Shown here piece after piece: positions 45,324 to 55,477 of a stretch of DNA of 64,000 bases. The notes beneath the pieces were generated by a model. It did no database searches. It was not told where the DNA came from and was given only the letters and a program-made list of their open reading frames with translations. Source of the DNA: Gibbula magus (taxonomy: Eukaryota > Mollusca > Gastropoda > Trochida > Trochidae). The stretch spans positions 11,737,756 to 11,801,755 of the forward strand of contig OW388292.1 of NCBI GenBank assembly GCA_936450465.1, in the 5' to 3' direction. A program made the translations under genes and the position numbers. The first letter of the stretch is position 1, and every line of letters begins with the position of its first letter.

Positions 45324-48283
45324 GGATGTATGACAAGACTCCAATCAAAACTGTAGGTAAATGTTTGGTCAAAATTGTGAATCCCTCTGACAATTTGAAG
45401 TACAAAGTGAACTTCATTGTAGTGGAAGATGCAAAAGCAACCCCCATTATTGGATGTAGAGCTTCTCAAAAGATGAATCTTATCTCTGTGAATTATGATC
45501 ATGTTTTGAAACTCACATGTCTACCTTCTCCCTCTCTTACTCTCAAGTCAGTTAGAGATGAATTTCAGGATGTGTTCTCTGGAACTGGTCTTCTAGAAGG
45601 GACTTACCATATCAACCTTGACCAAAGTGCGAAACCAGTAGTGCACCCACCTAGAAAAGTGCCGCTTGCCTTGAAGCCGAAACTCAAGACCGAGTTAGAT
45701 AGACTTGTTGAACTCCAAGTCATCGCTCCTGTCAGTGAACCAACTCAGTGGGTCTCGAGTCTCGTTATCGTCGAGAAACCAAACAAACTTAGGGTATGTA
45801 TTGATCCGAAAGACCTCAACAATGTGATACTGAGAAGTCATTATCCCTTGCCTACCATTGATGACATCATTCCTGATCTTGGAAAAGCGAAGGTGTTCAG
45901 TGTCGTTGACGCAAAAAATGGATTCTGGCATGTCGCCTTAGACAATGAAAGTTCATACCTCACAACCTTCAACAGTCCATTTGGTAGGTTCAGGTGGCTG
46001 CGTATGCTGTTTGGTATATCTTCAGCACCGGAAGAATTTCAGCGTCGACAGGACCAGGTCATTGAGGGTCTCCGAGGAGTTCGTGGCGTCGCAGATGACA
46101 TCCTCATTTATGGTGAAGGTGAAACTATGGATGAGGCAGTGGCGGACCATGACTCAAACTTCAAAGCACTCATGGAGCGGTGCAGAGATCGTAATCTCAA
46201 AATAAATCCGGACAAGGTAATCTTCAAGTCTCAGGAAGTCGCCTTCGTGGGTCATCTGTTAACTTCAGATGGACTCAAACCGGACCCTGCAAAGACCAAA
46301 GCTGTGTTGGACATGCCGAAACCTACTGATGTAGCTGGAGTTCAACGCTTTGTTGGGTTTGTGAACTACCTGAGCAAGTTTTTGCCAAATCTGAGTGATG
46401 TTTGTGAGCCACTTAGAAAACTGACTGTGAAAAATGTGGAATGGTGCTGGGAAGACATACATGACAAGGCAGTAGAGAGTGTGAAACGTTTGGTGAGCAA
46501 TCAACCTGTATTGAAGTTCTTCGACAGCAGCGAACCAGTTACACTCCAGTGTGATGCATCAATGAAAGGACTGGGCGCTGCACTTCTACAGAACGGTCAA
46601 CCCATTGCTTTCGCCAGTAGAGCCCTCACCGACCCAGAAACCAGATACGCCCAAATCGAAAAGGAACTCCTAGCTGTTGTGTTTGGGCTGGAAAAGTTTC
46701 ATCAGTACACATATGGTCGATCTGAGACTGTCCAGTCAGATCACAAGCCACTTGAGGTCATCGTAGTCAAACCATTACACAAGGCTCCAAAACAACTACA
46801 GCGAATGTTGTTGCGGCTGCAACGGTATGAAATATGCCTCAAATACAAACCAGGAAAAGAAATGCTTCTTGCTGATACACTAAGCAGAGCTCCTATGGCA
46901 GGCAGTTTACCAAAAGAAGAGATTGAATCCATCAACATGTTAGACTATGTTCCAGTGAGTCAACAGAGACTGCGAGAAATCAAGGAACATACCGTGGAGG
47001 ATCCAGATCTCCAAACCCTGTACGACGTCATCTGGCAAGGTTGGCCAGATCAAATCGCAAGTGTACCGGAAGCTGCTAAACCATACTTTCATGCACGGGA
47101 CGAGCTCACCATACAAGATGGATTGATCTTCAGAGGATACAGAGCTGTCATCCCGAAAAGTCTCCGGAAAGATATGCTTTCCAAAATTCACATGTCACAC
47201 ATTGGCACAGAAGGATGTCTTCGACGAGCCCGAGAGAGCATCTACTGGCCAGGAATGAATGCGGCAGTGAAAGACTATGTATCAAAGTGTGACGTATGTC
47301 GCTCTAACGACTCCCGTCAACCAAAGGAACCAATGATCCCTCACGTTGTACCTGACCTTCCGTGGGCAAAAGTTGGTTCTGACCTGTTTGTCTTGGACAA
47401 TCGCAACTACCTGATAACAGTTGACTACTACTCCAACTTCTGGGAGATCGACTTCCTTCCAGATACACGTTCTGCAACAGTGATCAACAAACTGAAAGGA
47501 CAATTTGCCAGGCACGGAATACCTGATATCTGTGTCACCGACAATGGACCTCAGTATTCCTCCGACGAATTCAGAAAGTTTGCCAAATTCTATGACTTCA
47601 CTCATGTCACTTCCTCTCCAGCGTACCCTCAAAGCAATGGAAAAGCAGAGCAAGCAGTGAAGACCGCCAAAAGTCTGCTGAAGAAAGCTAAACAAGCTAA
47701 TAGTGACCCATACCTTGCTATTTTGGACTTTAGAAATACACCAACTCAGGGTCTGAGTTGCAGTCCAGCTCAACGTCTCATGAGCCGAAGAACCAGGACT
47801 CTACTATCAACATCAAGAAAACTGTTGAAACCAGAGACAGTGGACTCCCATAAGTCATTGCTCGAGTTGAAGAAGAAGTCTGCCACCTACTACAACAAAG
47901 GTAGCAAGCTCTTGTCTCCTCTTAACCGTGGTGATAGTGTAAGAATATCCCCACATACTACAGGTGACAAGTTGTGGAGAAAAGCAGAAGTTGTAGGCCC
48001 TGTCGCTGATAGGCCTAGATCTTATGCAGTGATGACTGAGAACAATCAAATCCTTAGACGCAATAGAAAAGATCTAAGGAAGACCAACGAGGTATCGACA
48101 CCAGTCTCAGAGAAAATGGACCTGTCCCCTCAACGTTCAGCCTCGCCACAACGCAGAGAAGTTCAACCTCCAACTGCGTCGCCGCCGAAGCCGACAACCC
48201 TCAGAACTACACAAAGTAGTGTGACAACCAGATCTGGGAGAACTGTAACAAAACCAAAATACCTCAATGACTTTACAGAGTAG
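45299..48283 (+). CDS. Inner Gypsy pol: RT, RNase H, integrase
   Basis: A 994-codon uninterrupted frame, joined to gag only through a frameshift. It contains the protease remainder (LRMYDKTPIKTVGK, PIIGCRASQKM), the reverse transcriptase (KLRVCIDPKDLNNVILRSHY, FSVVDAKNGFWHVALDNESS, VADDILIYGEG in the YxDD position), RNase H (LQCDASMKGLGAALLQ, QIEKELLAVVFGLEKFHQYT, DHKPLEVI), the integrase zinc region (HMSHIGTEGCLRRARESIYW, CDVCRS), the integrase core (DLFVLDNRNYLITVDYYS, VTDNGPQYSSDEF, QSNGKAEQAV) and a basic C-terminus (TRSGRTVTKPKYLNDF). It would copy and insert the element. Protease and gag defects upstream make the copy non-autonomous as it stands. Confidence 0.93.
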   Translation: MDTSTHSLRMYDKTPIKTVGKCLVKIVNPSDNLKYKVNFIVVEDAKATPIIGCRASQKMNLISVNYDHVLKLTCLPSPSLTLKSVRDEFQDVFSGTGLLEGTYHINLDQSAKPVVHPPRKVPLALKPKLKTELDRLVELQVIAPVSEPTQWVSSLVIVEKPNKLRVCIDPKDLNNVILRSHYPLPTIDDIIPDLGKAKVFSVVDAKNGFWHVALDNESSYLTTFNSPFGRFRWLRMLFGISSAPEEFQRRQDQVIEGLRGVRGVADDILIYGEGETMDEAVADHDSNFKALMERCRDRNLKINPDKVIFKSQEVAFVGHLLTSDGLKPDPAKTKAVLDMPKPTDVAGVQRFVGFVNYLSKFLPNLSDVCEPLRKLTVKNVEWCWEDIHDKAVESVKRLVSNQPVLKFFDSSEPVTLQCDASMKGLGAALLQNGQPIAFASRALTDPETRYAQIEKELLAVVFGLEKFHQYTYGRSETVQSDHKPLEVIVVKPLHKAPKQLQRMLLRLQRYEICLKYKPGKEMLLADTLSRAPMAGSLPKEEIESINMLDYVPVSQQRLREIKEHTVEDPDLQTLYDVIWQGWPDQIASVPEAAKPYFHARDELTIQDGLIFRGYRAVIPKSLRKDMLSKIHMSHIGTEGCLRRARESIYWPGMNAAVKDYVSKCDVCRSNDSRQPKEPMIPHVVPDLPWAKVGSDLFVLDNRNYLITVDYYSNFWEIDFLPDTRSATVINKLKGQFARHGIPDICVTDNGPQYSSDEFRKFAKFYDFTHVTSSPAYPQSNGKAEQAVKTAKSLLKKAKQANSDPYLAILDFRNTPTQGLSCSPAQRLMSRRTRTLLSTSRKLLKPETVDSHKSLLELKKKSATYYNKGSKLLSPLNRGDSVRISPHTTGDKLWRKAEVVGPVADRPRSYAVMTENNQILRRNRKDLRKTNEVSTPVSEKMDLSPQRSASPQRREVQPPTASPPKPTTLRTTQSSVTTRSGRTVTKPKYLNDFTE

Positions 48284-48652
48284 TCTTCAGTGTGTAGGGT
48301 GTAGGATGTGAATGAACAGTTAATTGAAGTTAGTGTTTTTTTCAAAGTTTTGAACTTTTAAAAGTTTACAGCCAAGTTTCACATATTCATGGACTTTAAA
48401 GTGGTACTGAAAAAAAAAGAAAGATTTCCTATGGACACTTAAAGGGTTAAAGTACAAATGCTTTTTCAGGATAGTACCAATTCGTAAGTTCTTGTTTAAT
48501 TGTTCTTGTTTAATGTTTCATCACAAAGTGAAATTTACAGTTCGACAGCTGATTTATATCAACATTATCTACATAATCTATACAGCTAAAATATATTCTC
48601 TAGTCATCACTATTACCATAGCAGTGAACTCTCTTTGTTATCAAAAGGGAGA
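48284..48652 (+). other. 3' untranslated part of the inner Gypsy
   Basis: 370 bp between the pol stop and the 3' LTR, ending in the purine tract AAAAGGGAGA. No further gene (no env) is present. Confidence 0.8.
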
Positions 48653-48802
48653 TGTAACAAGTAGTCACGCTAACAGTATGTGCGTGTGACGTCATCAGTT
48701 TGTGTGTAACCGCCATGACCTGCAAGTAAACGCTGGAACTGAACTACGCTCGTCTGTTCTTCCTTAGAGCTAGTTTACTTCGGTAAACACAAGTCTCAAA
48801 CA
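48653..48802 (+). repeat. 3' LTR of the inner Gypsy
   Basis: 150 bp, identical to the 5' LTR except G for A in GACCTGCAAG. The target duplication GCTTA follows. Confidence 0.95.
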
Positions 48803-51192
48803 GCTTAGACTTCCATTTGGAATCTCACCTGCTCCTGAAATCTTCCAGTATCGCATAGATCAGGCACTCCATGGTCTTGAAGGGACTTTCAGAATCACTG
48901 ATGACATACTCGTGATTGGTGAAGGTGATACTGTAGAGGAAGCTGTACGCAACCATGATGAACGTCTCATCAAGTTGTTGGAACGATGTCGCTCAAAGAA
49001 CATTCATCTGAATCCAGAAAAACTTGAGCTTCGCACAAAAGAAGTTGCCTTCATAGGACATCTCTTGTCTTCAGATGGACTGAAACCAGATCCTCGCAAG
49101 ATCCAAGCAATATTGACATGCCACAACCAACTGATGTCCAAGGAATACAAAGATTGCTTGGCATGGTCAATTATCTCTCTAAATTCCTGATTTGTGTGAA
49201 CCACTCCGTCAACTCACAAGAAAAGACTCTGCATGGGATTGGAATCATGAACATGATGAAGCCTTCTTCAAGCTAAAACAAGCACTCACCCAGACTCCAG
49301 TACTGAAGTACTATGACAGCGAAGAAGATGTTACACTACAATGTGATGCTTCGGACACAGGACTTGGAGCAACCCTCCTCCAGAGTGGCCAACCCATCGC
49401 ATATGGTAGCAGAGCTCTCACTCAGACAGAGAAAAACTATGCCCAGATTGAGAAGGAATTACTCAGCATAGTTTATGGCTTCTCCAAGTTCCATCAGTAT
49501 GTATATGGACGCAAGGTTACCGTTGAAAGTGACCACAAACCCCTTGTGAACATTCAGCACAAGCCTCTGCTTGCAGCTCCCAAGCGACTCCGGAGGATGC
49601 TTCTCGCACTTCAAAACTATGATTTTGAAATCATCTACAAACGAGGCAAGGACATGCATCTCGCTGACACGCTTTCACGCGCATACTTACCTCAAGCTGA
49701 ATATCCAGATGAACACAAGACAGAAGTTCTCCAAGTTGAACTCTCACAGGCTGAAAAAGAAGTGCAATCAATCAAAATGGTTGAATACTTACCAATCAAG
49801 GATGAAAGACTTCAAAGTATTCAGACTGAAACGGAAGTTGACGAATCATTACAAGCTGTCAAGTCCATGATTCAGTCAGGATGGCCAGAAAAACAGAAAG
49901 AAGTTCCAAATCTGGCAGCTCCATACTTTCATTTCCGGGATGAACTCTCCATCCAGGACGGGATCATATTCCGCGGTTCCAGGTGTGTGATTCCCAAAAG
50001 CCATCGACCTGAAATTCTCAAGCGTCTGCACAGCTCTCATGTTGGAATAGAATCTTGGCGACGTCGAGCAAGAGAGTGCATCTACTGGCCAAACATGAAT
50101 TCGGAAATAACTGACTACATCGCCAAGTGTGATATCTGCAGAACGTTTGAGACAAAACAAGTGAAGGAACCACTAATATCCCATGAGGTACCAGACCAAC
50201 CATGGTCAAAGCTCGGGACAGACATTTTCACATATGACCAGAAGGACTACATAGTCACAGTTGATTACTTTAGTGATTTCTTTGAAATCGACCAGATCAC
50301 TGACAAAACTGGAAAGGAAATTATCAGGAGACTCAAAGGACACATGGCTCGCCATGGCATACCTGATGTTGTCATATCAGACAATGGACCTCCTTTTAAC
50401 TCCAAAGACTTCAAACACTTCGCTGACAAATATGAATTTGAGCACAAGACCAGCTCCCCAGGTTACCCACAGTCAAATGGGAAAGCTGAATCAGCTGTTA
50501 AGATAGCGAAACGTCTCCTCAAGAAGTCATGCAAGGCTAAGTCTGATCCATATCTCGCCTTACTGGATTATCGGAATACTCCGACAGAATCGACCAACAC
50601 ATCACCTGCTCAGCGTCTCTTCAATAGACGAACGAAGACTCTTCTTCCAATGAAGAACACTCTCCTCAAGCCGAACACTCCCACTAACAGCCTTGAAAGG
50701 AAAAAGAAGAAGTTAGATAAACAGGCTCGACATTACAACAAGTCAGCACATGCGTTACCACCTGTGCAAGAAGGCACTCAAGTTCGCATGCAACCGCTCA
50801 ATCCCCAGCAGAAGGAGTGGAAGAAAGCCTCTGTAAGGAAACAGGTCGACATTCGGTCCTACGAAGTAGAAACTGATCAAGGCCAAATCTTCAGACGTAA
50901 TCGCCGACATCTGAAAGCTACATATGAAACCCCAGTTGGCACTCCTAGAAAGAAGACTGTCAGCACAACCAACACTGACTCACATCAATCAGTTCCAGAT
51001 CACCAGATGGCCAGACCTCCATCGAAACCTTACCAGTCTAGCGAGACACACCCCTAGTCTTCACCCGTGTCTCTAACCAGCCCAACTGACAACCCAGTCC
51101 AGTCATCAGTCCAACCAGTGACACCTCCGATGTCAACCAGAAGTGGAAGAATCCCCAGACCTCCAGCATATCTGAGAGAATATGTGAAGTGA
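48803..51192 (+). pseudogene. Outer Gypsy pol, second part: RT end, RNase H, integrase
   Basis: It resumes with RLPFGISPAPEIFQYRI and TDDILVIGEGDTVEEAV (the YxDD position reads TDD), loses the frame near 49115 and lacks a few codons near 49185, then runs open from 49192: RNase H (LQCDASDTGLGATLLQ, QIEKELLSIVYGFSKFHQYV), the integrase zinc region (HSSHVGIESWRRRARECIYW, CDICRT) and core (DIFTYDQKDYIVTVDYFS, ISDNGPPFNSKDF, QSNGKAESAV). An in-frame TAG at 51055-51057 precedes a readable tail (TRSGRIPRPPAYLREYVK) with its stop at 51190-51192, so the TAG is probably a later mutation. Confidence 0.9.
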
Positions 51193-51429
51193 CTGAACTC
51201 TAAACCGGTGTAATGTAAATGTCTTCTCTTTCAGTGTTCGCGTTACCAAATGACTCTAAAGTTATCAGTTCAGTTTCTAAAGTTACAGTGATGTTATTGT
51301 TCTGAAGCATATTTTCAAGAGACTGTTCCAGTGCTACCAGTGAAAACACAAAGACACTTAAATTGGTGACTAAAGTTAATGCATGCCTTTTTATAATGCA
51401 TCTTCTCAATTTCTTTAAAAAAGGAAAGA

Positions 51430-51591
51430 TGTTTCGATAGTTTATTGAGAGTACTACAGTAACTATCTGACGTAAATCAGAGTGCTCTCCCCTGACTTAC
51501 TGTATGGCGGCTTACTTGAATACACGTCGTGTTGAACAGTCACGAATGTTCTGTTCTTCTTGATTATCTGGGATCCACGGATAACGAAACA
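51430..51591 (+). repeat. 3' LTR of the outer Gypsy
   Basis: 162 bp, TGTTTCGATAG to AACGAAACA, preceded by the purine tract and followed by the ATGTG duplication. Confidence 0.93.
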
Positions 51592-53289
51592 ATGTGTATG
51601 TTTACTGAAAATACTATGTATGATACTTGAAATTTAATTTTGAAAATTAATGTGAACGCTTATATATTGAATATATGAGTTATTTCCTTGCTTCTCATAC
51701 AAAGATAAAATAAATCAACTTATTTTGCTGGTACTTGTGTTTTTGTGTGATTGTTATAACTGAAAAGAGCAAAATATCCTCGAGTGCCCAAAGTTCGTGG
51801 CCCTAAGCTTCTATCAAGAATTTCTCTTCAATAAATGCATGTCAGCCTAGCTTGAAAGTTTACAGCAAAATTATAACATTTTATGAATTACCTGACAGGA
51901 TCAGGTGGATATTTTATATTTTAGTAGAACCTTTGGCCAATGATAGGGTCCGCAACCAAATTTTTTCTAAATAACCCAGATTTTTTTTCTCATTTTTCCT
52001 GTTGTAATTGAGGTGTTTGTAAAACAAAATTAGAGTTATTTTAATATTCAGTTGAGAAATAGCAAAAATACAGGATTTTGAAATTTGGCCATGTTGGGTT
52101 GAAAATTGACATTTTGAAAACAACTTGGGCCACTCCTATAAAATACTGAAGAATTGATTTATGATGCTTTTTTTTAGTTTGTATGAGTACAGTAACTATC
52201 AAACTACATATATGAACTGAAATAAAAATTATTTTACATGTATTTTTGGTTTTCAGAGTCTCTCAAACTCCCTGGGGTGTGTAAAAAAACGAACGAACAA
52301 CACACAATTTGTTGAACAGAAGATGAATTTATTACAACAGAATTGAAATCTACCCATTAAAAGAATAAATAAGTTGTATGTAATATTTGAAATGAAAAAC
52401 AGGCATGTTAATTTCTCTTAAAATATTTTTTTTATCTTGTTTGGTGTTATGAGTCAAAATGTCAAACACTACACCTTCTCACAACAGAGACCTAGCACTG
52501 TAGAATACATCTCAAATTGATACTTAATATCATTCTTCCAGATCTTAAACACAACATAATTTTGTAAGGATTTAATATCATTATTGCTTACACTTTTAAA
52601 CCTTTTATTGAATTTTAAAAACATTAATCACCTCATCCGAAATTGAATGAACAATGGCTATGTCCTTACTCCAAAACTGGTATTTTTTGTAAAAAGAAAG
52701 ACACACATCTTATTCAGTAAAAGACTTAAAATACATGCATTAGCAGATAATTATTGCATGAGCAAAAGCAAAAATATATCAGTTTTTAAAAAATATTTTC
52801 TGGCATGAGCCGGGGGATATCTTTACTGAATTATATTTTAACATTGAAGGCGGCCTTGAAAAGTAAATAATTTTAATAAACTTAAGGTTGTATTATTGAG
52901 AGATAATACAAATCTTGGAAGAGGTTATCAGACACTTTCACTATCAACTGCTTTTATAGTAAAACACTGAACTGAATAATATATCAATAAATTATCACAT
53001 CTCGGTCACAAGATCTTCGAATACAGCAACTAATTGCAACTCGAATGTCGAATTTTAAATATAAATGTTCTGCTGTCAGTGGTCTAAAACTTAGACTCTG
53101 AAAAAGATATTATTCTGAAGATATCGCCATGTTATTCAAAAATGAAAAGGAGCCTCTCTTTTCTGAAAATACCATTTCTCATACTGATTCCTTTTCAATA
53201 TGAATAAAATGGTGGTGTTTTACAAACACATACTTTTCCAATAAGAAACTGCACCAACAAAATATATTCACCTATAATAAATACAATAA
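51592..53289. other. Intergenic, no gene seen
   Basis: AT-rich, no recognisable coding exon, RNA gene or element end. Confidence 0.45.
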
Positions 53290-53540
53290 AGATTAAAATA
53301 AATAAAACAAATCACTTCTCAGTAAGCCATGAGAATAGTTTTTATCATTCGAAATAATAAAATGGCCGCCATGCAACATAAGTTTTTTTACGTAACACTG
53401 TTCTTACCACTATGGATAATTGGTTTGTGTAAAAAGATTTGTTACCCTCTGAAGTTAATTTAAATGCCACAAACTATCATTATAAAAAGGAAATTTGAAA
53501 AAATAAATGTTCCCCAAAAAATGTGCTACTGCCCCTTTAA
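53290..53540 (-). repeat. Old copy of the TTAA MITE, reversed
   Basis: Reversed, it matches the element at 18059-18420: TTAAAGGGGCAGTAGCACAT against TTAAAGGCGCTGTAGCACGT, then AAATTTCC, ATAATGATAGTTTGTGGCAT, TTAACTTCAGAGGGTAACA, TTGCATGGCGGCCATTTTAT. The right end is TTAA at 53537-53540. The left end is not clear. Confidence 0.7.
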
Positions 53541-53897
53541 AACATTTGTACTGGTAATTGAACATTCTTCTCCCTGATATTTCATCAAGTTGTAGTGAAT
53601 ATACAGTTCTAAATTGTGAAAATATCCCAAATAGGAATTATTTATAATCATACATGTTTCATGATATGCTCATTATATATATGGTCATTTTGATAAGAAA
53701 GACAAATTTGAAACCAAATCCAGTGGTATGAAGAGGGAGGAAAAGTCAACTAAATACTTTTGTCATTTAGAAAACAGAACTTATACAAGTAAACTTATTA
53801 ACTCTCTAATTTATTATAAATACTTGTCATTTAGATAGTGAAGAAATATCACATGGTTATATTTGGGATAACACTACCTTCAATAGTACAAATTCTT

Positions 53898-53985
53898 TTT
53901 CGGGTCGAGTCCCATGCGGGATTCGAACCCACACCCTCAGAGTAAGGCAACTATCACCAGCATTGAGTGTACCAGAAAAAGACTT
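53898..53985 (-). repeat. tRNA-derived SINE or tRNA relic
   Basis: The minus strand contains a perfect Pol III B-box GGTTCGAATCC within GTGTGGGTTCGAATCCCGC, preceded at a fitting distance by an A-box-like GCTGGTGATAGTTGCCTTAC. No complete cloverleaf acceptor stem can be drawn, so this is a SINE head or decayed tRNA and not a working tRNA gene. Confidence 0.55.
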
Positions 53986-55261
53986 GAAACAATTAACAAT
54001 ATCAACTTTAGTCTATATTTGTTTCTGTATTGCCATCACCACCAAAAGAATTTATGAACCAACTGACCAATATTATGTATAATTCAATTGTACACAAAAT
54101 CTCTCCTTGAGGCAAATTCTTCAAGAACTACTTTCTCAAAGGAAAGGAAGTAGAGTCTTCAATGATAAACTCATAGCTAATGCCACTCCACTTAATGTTT
54201 GTCAAAAATGGCAGAATTAACTTGATACTCATATATCATGAATAAATGTGTTTAAAAAGTACAGAAACTGGACTAAGGTTGTGAAACTTTTAGATTTTCA
54301 GTATAGATTTACAGAGCAATTTTCACTAGAAGAGAGCTGTTGCAATGAAAATAATAGATTTTAATATTTGCTTTTTTGTGATTATGAATCAGTATGTTTT
54401 CATAAAATGTACCAATGTAAATGAATTTTGGAAGAAAATTGAACGCTTCATGAACAGTCACCTTATAGAAAATAACACCCAATGAATTTCCTTTCAATCT
54501 ACATTGAATAAAATATGGTAATTATTTAAAATGTGTTTGGTCTTCAGATTGCATAATGAAGATTGAACAGTGAGGCTTAAGTATTTTATGGGCACTTCAA
54601 GCAATTCCATTTCATATGAAAATTATCTGAAATGAAATGTTGTTCTAGATAAAAAGAAATTCTCAGGTTTTGATTAAAATTATAAGAACAGTCTCAGGAG
54701 AAGAGTATGTTGTCTTATAGTACTTGAAACAAAACATATATTTTGTCTGCAAGCAGAATCTGATGTATATATGTTATTGTATGAGCACAATTCAAACATT
54801 TTAATGAATTCTGTGAATGTAATATTACATTAGAGAGAGTTATTTAAAAAAATGTCCACCATATGCCAGAAGCATTTTTTACTAATTGACATCACAGAAA
54901 ACATGTTATATATCTTTATAGGTATTTTTACAAAAATGCATACATCATTCACTAAATTCATCTTCAAAAATTCTTTCTTTGCACTTGTTATTATGTAAGT
55001 ACATTAGTATTGAAATTCTAAACAGCTTGTAATTATCTATACATTTCCCATGAAATCCACATTCCAAATTATATCATGTTGAAAGACAGTATTCCAACTT
55101 CCACTACCTTTGGAGTAATGTTTTAGATTGTCAAAGTTGAGAAACTATTTTCAATATAAATATGTTGTGAACTAATAAACAATATAATTTTAAAGTTTTT
55201 TTTTGTCTTTATTTCTATTGATGTTATTTGATTATGGCATTACTTACAAATCAAATAAACT
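53986..55261. other. Intergenic, no gene seen
   Basis: AT-rich without supported features. Confidence 0.45.
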
Positions 55262-55443
55262 TCCCATGCAAGCCATTACTCACGCCAGTCCCCATCAATA
55301 AGTTCAGTCTTGCTGCATTTCTGTGATTTTTCTTTGCTAGCATAGCACTGTGAAGCTCAGTAGAGAGTATTGCTACTCTAGCACAGAAAAGTTAAGGAAA
55401 TGTAGCAGGGCAGTGATGACGACTGGTGCGAGTAATGCCTTAA
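55262..55443. repeat. Long imperfect foldback next to the Harbinger stop codon
   Basis: GCCATTACTCACGCCAGTC (left) pairs with reversed GGCATTACTCGCACCAGTC (right) at 16 of 19 positions. Complementarity continues inward (CTGCATTTCTGTGATTTTTC against CTGCTACATTTCCTTAACTT; GCTAGCATAGCA against GCTAGAGTAGCA) over arms of about 85 bp. It is a MITE-like hairpin 34 bp past the transposase stop. Confidence 0.65.
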
Positions 55444-55477
55444 AGGGAAAAGTTGACATCAGATGTACATGGCATTT

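Larger units (their letters stand above)
43926..48802 (+). mobile_element. Inner Gypsy LTR retrotransposon, nested and young
   Basis: 4877 bp with 150-bp LTRs (43926-44075 and 48653-48802) that differ once, target duplication GCTTA (43921-43925 and 48803-48807), primer site TGGTGTCAGAAGTGC and purine tract AAAAGGGAGA. It lies in the reverse transcriptase of the outer Gypsy in the same orientation. Its pol frame is open for 994 codons, but gag has an early frameshift and the protease region a small deletion. Size, LTR length and primer type resemble Steamer-like elements of bivalves. Confidence 0.96.
41509..51591 (+). mobile_element. Outer Gypsy LTR retrotransposon, plus strand
   Basis: LTRs of 162 bp at 41509-41670 and 51430-51591 (four differences), target duplication ATGTG (41504-41508 and 51592-51596), primer site TGGTGTCAGAAGT after the 5' LTR and a purine tract AAAAAAGGAAAGA before the 3' LTR. 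Without the inner Gypsy it is about 5.2 kb. Gag and pol carry stops and frameshifts, so it is defective and the oldest of the three Gypsy copies by LTR divergence. Confidence 0.95.

Noticed and set aside
53898..53985. Functional tRNA gene
   Set aside because: The B-box is perfect but the acceptor and anticodon stems do not close; better explained as a SINE or tRNA relic.
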